Shown: in pieces, positions 57,353 to 64,000 of the stretch
Layout: every line of letters starts with the position of its first letter
Numbering within the stretch: position 1 is the first letter of the stretch
NCBI GenBank assembly: GCA_905221615.1
Contig: CAJNDT010004613.1
Coordinates: 364,501-428,500, forward strand
Source: Symbiodinium sp. CCMP2592
Taxonomy: Eukaryota; Sar; Dinophyceae; Suessiales; Symbiodiniaceae
DNA length: 64,000 bases
Direction: 5' to 3'
The notes under the pieces: generated by a model
Told to the model about the DNA's origin: nothing
The model's input: the letters and a program-made list of their open reading frames with translations, nothing else
Database searches by the model: none
Made by a program: the position numbers and the translations under genes

Positions 57353-58362
57353 GTTGGCGCAACAGGGCTGAAACGGAGCAGGAGCATTGTGGAAATGAGT
57401 GTAGTCGATTCCAGAACCTTCATGAAGACCGGACAGAACCCTTTCTCAAGCCATTGAGCGAGAAGAAACGTGCAAAGTTACTTTTGTCTGTTTCTGTTCT
57501 ACAGGGTAAGCATCTGAAGGCAACTCTAAGGCCTCGCTTCCTCCAGACTCAGAGTATATGAGATGTTTCCATACATGGTTGGCCGCGCGTTACCCCCATC
57601 CTCAAGCACGCTATGTAGAAGTTTAAGGGTTGTCATAACCCTGTCTTGAGGAGGGGCTGCCTTGCACAAGTCAGGGAGTTGATTTCGTAAACTCAATCAT
57701 GTACGGCACTGCATGCATACTACTGACCTACAGCCTGCAAGAGCGCCACAACAAACTGCAAGACGAAACGAACGTATGCATAAAGGTGCACGAACTTATT
57801 AATTAGGCTAAGTGTACATCCGTACGAGAAAACTCGATCTGGGCTTTTGCGCCGGGTATCCGGGCAGTTGATCAATCAACAGTTCTCAAGTCCAAAGGCA
57901 TGTCATACACACGTACAGGCACATACAATCCAAATAACACGTGTGTACGTGTGCAGCTTTTTACCCAGACGTGTGAAGCCTGACTGTGTAAGTCCCTGCT
58001 CGCGGCTTTGCGAAGTCGGACACGTCCCTTGAGAACATCGAAGAGCAACCATCCCGTAACAAGAGCCCTGCTTTTGAGTCTAGGCCATGTGCTGATTGGG
58101 GATACTTCGGGCACCACAAATACATGCCACGTCCCGCTGTTGTGAGGGCCCCTGCTAAGACTTGCAGGGGTAACCCTCCCCTTCATCACTTTGGATCTGG
58201 TGATGTTTGGGCTCGTTGCTGTATCCTGCTTGTTACACCCACGAGTGTTGTTGAGCTGCCAACGGCTCTTTCTCACCAGCAAGCCTATGATGTTAATATA
58301 GACGCGCCACCGACACCCTAAGCCCGTAAAACCGCCTTAACCTCGAACCTGATACCCTACAG

Positions 58363-58485
58363 GCCATGCCCAGGTTGCCCCCGAATGTTGTGGATGCCGT
58401 TCTGGGAGCTGTGGCCAAGCGAGGAGGTCCCTTCCCCAGTGGCAACACCAAGAAACGCGCCTGGCTTTCCACTGACACTGGACAG
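58363..58485 (+). CDS. Candidate exon upstream of the PPR gene
   Basis: Acceptor gataccctacag, then 41 whole codons, then donor CAG|GTCACG. It includes MPRLPPNVVDAVLGAVAKRG and then PFPSGNTKKRAWLSTDTG. Both signals are good and both ends are phase 0. Its strand and position suit an N-terminal exon of the PPR gene. No family is recognised. Confidence 0.42.
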
Positions 58486-58963
58486 GTCACGTGGATGATC
58501 TGCTAGCAGAACTTGAGGAGGACATGACATGGCGCTGAAGCATAGCCCTAAACGTTCCTAAACCCTCGGTTTAGGAAAGCCCAGCGCTCGCGTGGTTCAA
58601 TTTCGCCGATCATAAACAAAGGGAGACACTGGAACTGAGTGCCAAAAAAGCTACCCCCATCGAGTTCTTGGTCGCTTGCTTGCTGATGCCATGAATCCGG
58701 CACCTTCACTCAAGTTCACAAAGCTTTCCACGGTGCATACTCGCTGGTCCTCATAAGATTTTGAACTTCAGGCCATAGCCGGGTTAGGATCCTTGCTCTC
58801 CCTGCAGTTGCTCCCCTGTGCGGTGGCGGACCTGTTGCATCGAGTCTGACTCTGCTTGTTCCTATTGGCCAGGCGGCCGGTCGAAGGGGGATCGCTTGCG
58901 GGCTTGCCATCTCCAGAAGTTTGACTTTCGAACAGATGCCGAGAGATATAGATAGGGATAATA

Positions 58964-58968
58964 GAGAG

Positions 58969-59024
<56 letters not shown>

Positions 59025-59029
59025 AGGGA
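58964..59029. repeat. (GA)n microsatellite
   Basis: Nearly pure GA run ending in GGGA units. Confidence 0.95.
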
Positions 59030-59237
59030 TGGCCAGAGCGGCCTGAAGTTTCAGCAAGAGGAACCACTACAAATTGTCGTGTTCCGAAGAATGGGAGGAT
59101 GCAAAAGAGATGGCCTTTCGGAAGCGCACAAATACCCTCAGCCGGGGATTGCCCCGTCCATTGTTCGCAATGCTAAACGCAAAGAGACAAATGCAAAAAG
59201 AGCCTTTGGCGGCTGCAGAAATACCGACAATGAGAAG

Positions 59238-59333
59238 GATCAAACACATTTTCCATCCGCAATCAATGCGTGCGCGTATATACTGACGTGTATGCGTGGG
59301 CTCAGTTGCATGCCGCGTTGCATTGTTTCATGA
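59238..59333 (+). CDS. PPR repeat in two frames (possible frameshift)
   Basis: 59238-59275 gives DQTHFPSAINACA, a PPR helix A. 59306-59333 gives LHAALHCFM, a helix B, in another frame after acceptor gggctcag. Only 30 nt separate them, too short for a normal intron. Donor ATGA|GTTGAA then joins to 59749 as FM-K-EEGLQ. Either an indel broke this repeat or the two halves belong to different exons. Confidence 0.45.
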   Translation, partial: DQTHFPSAINACAYILTCMRGLSCMPRCIVS

Positions 59334-61466
59334 GTTGAATGTCGAAGGAAGTTCACCAAAGATGTTTACATCACTATACTTTGTCCACACATAAGGTCTG
59401 CAGCGAACCTCAACTTACGGCCTTATACCACCCATTCCCTAGCCAGGCGGGGTTTCAAAGAACCTAGCCCGCAAACCCTTACGTAACCTTGTGGAAGTAA
59501 ATTAGAATGCGTAAATTCAATCAAGCAGGGACACCCCGCTGTTCGAGGACCCCGAACTCGAGGAATCCTTCACCCTGATCCTAGACTCCTGAATCCCAAG
59601 CCTGAAGAGAGTCCGATTTAAGGCGGAGCGTCAAGGGATAATGGTGACACTTGGTCCCACAACCGCACAGGTCCCACAACCGTACAAGGAGTTGAGGGAA
59701 AATTGGCTGAATTTTTGTTCTGCTCCCGTGGTTCGAAGTGCTCTGCAGAGGAGGGTCTGCAGCTCGACACCGTCAGCTACAACATCGCAGCTCGTGCTTG
59801 CAGTATTTGGAGCTTAGCGATTTATGGATCGCGCAGCACTTCCGCTTCAGTTATGGATGGAGGGCTGGCGAGCCCACTGTCCAGGGTTCACAGCAGAATC
59901 TCCGGAATGGTGGTTCGATCGTCCTTGCGTATGGATTGCTCCTGAACTTCGGCATCAAGGGCAACGGTTTTGTAACTCAAGATGTCCAGGGCGTGCGGGG
60001 ATATCGGCAAGAAGGGAGGAAGCTTTCCAACTCTAATCCCTTGGATCAAGCTCAAGAAATCTTCCGGATCGGTGCACTCTCCTTGTACCCTACTAGCACC
60101 TTCATGTGTCCAGGCTCTTCTTACAGATCAAACTCCGAAGCTTAGGGTCTGTTCTAGCGCAGACCAGTTGGGGTTGTTTCGCGACCTTACTACTTACAGG
60201 CACTAGACCCCACAGGCTTGAACCCTAGCAACCCCAGGCCTTGTTTCACTACTTACTACCCCTGGTGACAAGTCCCAAATCCAAGCTCAGCCATAAGACC
60301 AGTCTAAGAAGTTGTCTGAGTCACTCGCAACAAGAAACCCACATAGCCCCTTTACCCCCAAACTCTGCTCCAAATACTAAATTTAAGTCTCCTGTATCCA
60401 GCCCTAAATCAAATCGTAAACAGCCATACAGAGCCCCATAAGTCCCTTTCCTTACTTGTGAAAGGCCCCCTCAAAAGGACCAGACAAAGCGACGATTCAC
60501 CTGCTTCCCTGCAATGAAAATGAGTGGCTCCCCCAGGCCATGAACACGCACGCTCGACAAGGGAAGGTGGCAGCAGCCACACAGCTCTTCGAAGCTTCGG
60601 CGGAGGTGTTCTTTCTTTGCTTCAGCGGACTTTTGTGGGGTCTCGGTGCGGCCTTCGACTCCTCAACTCACAGAAGCCTTGTCATAAAAGGTTTACAGGG
60701 TCTAGCCACAAGGATGTCAGGCTTTGGGTTCGCAGGTTTCGGCATGCTTGAAGTACAGGGTTTTCGCAGGGTTCGGTCAAGATAGGGGGTTCGCGGTTCA
60801 GGGCTTTGTAGGTCATCGTGGGCATCACGGGTTGCGCTCTGTATGCCTTTGTATTTTCGGGTGTAAGAGCTTCATTGTGTTTGGTCACTAGGGTATACTG
60901 GGGTTTCGGTCTCGCGGCTCAGTGGCTTGTGCTTCAGGGCTGGGTAGCGCATGGGCATCAGAGCCCACATGCCCGAAAAGGGTGTGCAGGGTTTAGTCAA
61001 TGGTTGCAAGTTTGGGGTTTAATTCAGAGTTGAGGCCGTTCGGGTTTAGCCGACTGTTTTAGATACGAGGGTTGACGTGCCTTGTAGGTTCTAGTCTCGG
61101 AGTTTTGGGATCGTGCAGTTCACCGTCTTCAAAAAGCCCTACTACGCGACAGCCCAATGCCGTGCTCTGAACCTAGCGAAGCCAATTAGGGCTAGTTAGG
61201 GTTGTTCTCAGATGGAGCATCAAGTGCCACCTCCAAGCCTGCCTCTATGAGACTCTCTGCAACGGAAACGGTGTGGAAAGCCTAATCAACAAAACCCCTA
61301 TCCTAGGTATTCCGACTGTAGCAGGGAGGAAAAGGGCCCTCAAAAAAAAACTATTGAAAGAACACCTTCGTCTGAGCCCAGGAGCGATTGAAGCACTCTG
61401 CTCTTCAGCCGGATGTCGTCAGCTACAACTGCCTCCCGGACGTTGGTAAACGCATCATATAGCAAA

Positions 61467-61530
<64 letters not shown>

Positions 61531-62892
61531 AGGGAGAGGGAGAGGGAGAGGGAGAGGGAGAGGGAGAGAGACGTTCTTGTCTAGATGTCTATTCCGGGCA
61601 TGTGTTTTTGGAGCGGATCTTGCAGTCTGGCGTTCTTGTGACAGCATTTGCGGGCTGTTGAGCAATTATTGTTGGCGGCAGGACCCGGGCTGTGTCATGT
61701 ACGACATGTCAGCTTTGTGGACCGTCTGTTACCCGAAGACACTTCGCCCAACAAAACCTTTTGTAATCACAACATGCATGGCAGTCATGCGTATTCTCCC
61801 CGCACCCCTTGCAGCTCAAATGCCTCACCCCTTCTTGAGGCATTCTCAATGCCTGCGCTAAAGCCTCAGACGCTGAACACGCCGTCACTCGGCAGAATGT
61901 TTGTACGTCGTGATGCTGCTCTGCAGGCTATTGCCACTTTATAGGACTGGGTCTGGCATTGACGTCGTCATCGTCGTTGTCGTGTAGTTGCAGTTGTCGC
62001 TATTGTGGTGATCGTGTCACGATTTCCACGACTTGTACTGCTGAAACTAGTGTTACTGCTGCTACTTTCCGCTTCGGCAAATTACGTCAATTGTTGAAGA
62101 CCGAAAAATCTACATGCAATCCGCTGCAGGCTGCATGTCATCAAACATCCAATGCGGCAAAGCTCCTGTTTTGCGAGATAAGGGGGACATCTATATGATC
62201 CAACCTCATAAGCATCAGCGAAGCCGGAATATAGTGGAAGAGTTGCAAGCAGGATTGGTCATCCAAGTATCATTACAGTAGTAAGTATTCCACAACTCAA
62301 CCGCATTGCATTTTCCGTTCAATCGAACCAGGACATGCCAGGAAGCTATTGTTGTGTAGTTCCACACACCCACGAAGCCGCTCGCGAAGCTGAGGAATTC
62401 TGGATGCAAAGGTTGAAAGACAGTGGCTTGGACTGTCATGGAGGAATGAACTTGAGCTCCCTGATATGTTGCGCAGCTTGACGCCTCAATCAATATTCTG
62501 TACTACAGAATGCTGGGTGTTTCGCGGGCTCCGGCGACCTTGAACCTCACATGGTGTGAATGATACTGGGCACTCACTCTCTGGCTTGATGGTGGCACGG
62601 TGCATGCAGCCTAGGCCCTATCAGCGCCACGGAGGTAAGCTACGGAAGCTTGTTGGAAGCTTGGATGACATCGGGGACGCTGCAATGTCCTGACGACTCG
62701 TTGTTTGGTAGTTTGCGCTAGGTAGTTGCTGGTCATTATTTAAATTACAGGACCAACGCAAGGAAAAGGAACATTCAAAAGCCCTGAAACCCGAGATAAG
62801 GCCTCTGAAAGCCCGAAGCCCGAGGATGCCTGGGCGCGTCAGGGCGATCTCGCCGCTGCAGAGGGCGTCCTGGAGGCGATGACGCAGCAGAG
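59238..62892 (+). CDS. Pentatricopeptide-repeat (PPR) protein gene
   Basis: Exons: 59306-59333 (LHAALHCFM), 59749-59786 (EEGLQLDTVSYNI), 60537-60593 (AMNTHARQGKVAAATQLFE), 61383 to about 61432 (ERLKHSALQPDVVSYN) and 62825-62892 (DAWARQGDLAAAEGVLEAM). The first four join in phase into one continuous PPR array: '...FM-K-EEGLQLDTVSYN-I-A-MNTHARQG...LFE-ERL...LQPDVVSYN', with the 35/36-residue period of the family. PPR proteins bind single-stranded RNA in organelles, one base per repeat. Large PPR families are known in dinoflagellates. The introns at 59787 and 60594 start with GC. 59238-59275 (HFPSAINACA) is the first half of an earlier repeat in a shifted frame. Additional exons must lie between 61.4 and 62.8 kb and beyond. 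Confidence 0.7.
59749..59786 (+). CDS. PPR gene exon, GC donor
   Basis: Acceptor agtgctctgcag, then EEGLQLDTVSYNI, ending AACATC|GCAGCT. A GC donor is needed to continue as AMNTHARQG at 60537; unspliced, the frame leaves the PPR consensus (ARACSIWSL). Confidence 0.65.
60537..60593 (+). CDS. PPR gene exon, GC donor
   Basis: Acceptor ggctcccccag, then AMNTHARQGKVAAATQLFE; ends TTCGAA|GCTTCG. A GT donor 12 nt further (GAG|GTGTTC) would also be in phase but would lengthen the repeat from 36 to 40 residues, so GC is preferred. Confidence 0.65.
61383..61432 (+). CDS. PPR gene exon
   Basis: Acceptor tctgagcccag, then ERLKHSALQPDVVSYN followed by CL. The end is uncertain: GC after AACT, or GT at GTTG|GTAAAC (61448). 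'LQPDVVSYN' is the canonical PPR junction. Confidence 0.65.
61469..61569. repeat. (GA)n followed by (GGGAGA)n
   Basis: A GA run of about 50 nt turns into about eight GGGAGA units. It lies in a PPR gene intron. Confidence 0.95.
62825..62892 (+). CDS. PPR gene exon
   Basis: Acceptor aagcccgag|G, then DAWARQGDLAAAEGVLEAMT; donor CAGAG|GTTGTG. 'AWARQGDLAAAE..LEAM' is a clear PPR helix pair. Its phase does not fit directly after 61432, so at least one exon between them is unrecognised. Confidence 0.6.
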
Positions 62893-62925
62893 GTTGTGGC
62901 CTGGACGGAAGGTTTAGGAAAGTTT

Positions 62926-63009
62926 GGGGCTCCAGTTACTTAAATAGTAGGTTACTGGGGTATAGAATATATGGCTAGCAACCTACTATTTAGGTAACTG
63001 GAGCCCTAG
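62926..63009. mobile_element. 84-bp hairpin MITE with 9-bp target duplication
   Basis: The arms GGGGCTCCAGTTACTTAAAT... (left) and the near-perfect inverse (right) form about 27-bp inverted repeats. GGAAAGTTT flanks both sides exactly (62917-62925, 63010-63018). A 9-bp duplication points to a Mutator-like family. It lies 33 nt after the PPR exon donor. Confidence 0.75.
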
Positions 63010-63018
63010 GGAAAGTTT

Positions 63019-64000
63019 GGGGCATAAGCGTTCAGGGTTTTTTGGGTATACGGTTGATTAACTGTCAGGGTGAAGGGTTTGGGTGTCGGTAGGTATACTT
63101 AGTGCAGGTTCCATACTGACGATTTACCTTGGGGTACTCAATCGCTAGATATTTGCAAAAGACTTCCAGTATGCGGGTTTAGGGCTTTTGGGCTTAGGGC
63201 TTTAGGTTTCCATATTACCCTGCGGGCTCACGTTGTTTGAAGGCTTCTATTTGTTTAGCCCAGGGCCAAAGTCAGGGGACAGGCAGCTACATCGCTACGG
63301 CCTGATCTTGCGTCCTTCGACGTCACACATCATACATGACATATGGGAGTTGACTACTACTAGGACTAGGAGTCCATGCAATGCGCATTCTACTGTTCCG
63401 GTCTATTCGACCTAATATTTTGGTTTCGATTTTTGGAAATGGCCGCAGGTTGACATGTTCTCCATTGATGAAGGAGTCTCAACACATGCCTTGGGATCGG
63501 CTTTGACAATTCCAAGTCCGATCTGGTTAACCCCACTCCCTGGAGCCATAATCCCTACAGCCACCCGGATCCCTACAACCCCTGCAAGATGATCCCCGAC
63601 TTCCTAACCCATTGACTGAGTGTTTCGGCATTTGTGTCCTGACATGGTCATACCAAGCTGCCTGACTGCCCACACCGAAGAGTTTCACAGCCGTGGAATT
63701 CGAACCAAAGTCTTCATCTGGATGTATCCAGATGCGAGGGCGCAAGCCACAAAAGCCCTATAGACCCTAACCCGAAAAGTCCTGATTTCATTCAACCTCA
63801 AACCTTCAACGTCTAAGCCGCTTAAACTCGAACCCTTCATTCAGCCCCTGACACCTCATACCCCAGGCCCTGTCACCCTGCCTAAACCCTGAAACTCCCA
63901 GACACCGTACAAACCTTGTTGCCAAGCCCTTCATAAGCCCTATGCCCTAAACCCTAAGAGGACGCTATGGCAGACAATCGGAAAAAGGCGTTCAAAAAGA
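63019..64000. other. Right edge, no supported gene
   Basis: G-rich TTTAGGG-like words up to 63.2 kb and C-rich CCCTAAA-like words from 63.77 kb. A frame after acceptor atggccgcag (63447, VDMFSIDEGVSTHALGS) and the final frame MADNRKKAFKK are protein-like but too short to judge. Confidence 0.35.

Noticed and set aside
61930-62000. CRISPR array or tandem gene array anywhere in the window
   Set aside because: No regularly spaced direct repeats of 20-40 bp; the only tandem repeats are microsatellites.

Overview
This window looks like nuclear DNA of a dinoflagellate, most likely from or near the Symbiodiniaceae. It is about half G+C and almost free of long ORFs. It is saturated with degenerate TTTAGGG/CCCTAAA-like motifs and cut up by small inverted-repeat elements. 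The recognisable protein domains lie on very short exons (about 50-100 nt). Where exon ends can be fixed by reading phase and protein motif, several introns start with GC or GA instead of GT, and most acceptors are AG|G. That splice-site mix has been reported for dinoflagellates and is the main reason for the assignment. There are no bacterial operons, rRNA, recognisable tRNA or CRISPR.

Layout. Left edge: one protein-kinase beta-3 exon (127-168, VAVQ in place of VAVK) from a gene mostly outside the window. 0.2-34 kb: mostly non-coding, with several MITE-like elements, a near-perfect telomeric tract (7590-7645), microsatellites, an ARM-like exon (14754-14808), a minus-strand AMN1/FBXL-type leucine-rich exon (about 21.0-21.12 kb) and scattered unrecognised exon candidates. 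34.4-42.5 kb (+): a leucine-rich-repeat gene; nine exons from 34.8 to 42.47 kb join in phase into RNI-type repeats. 44.3-50.15 kb (+): a TKL/RLK-like protein kinase gene whose exons carry subdomains IV, V, VIa, VIb, VII and VIII in order. 53.37-54.61 kb (+): the only long intact ORF, a 412-aa intronless gene with a ParB/sulfiredoxin-like C-terminal region. 57.3-62.9 kb (+): a pentatricopeptide-repeat (PPR) gene, with two GC-AG introns inside one repeat. The right edge is non-coding with a small hairpin element.

The LRR, kinase and PPR genes share a strand but show no functional link. The LRR and kinase exons could be one receptor-like gene or two neighbours; the sequence does not decide. Exon models were read by eye from phase and motif. 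Exons without a recognisable domain are given low confidence because a 64-kb window of this composition yields many protein-looking short frames by chance.
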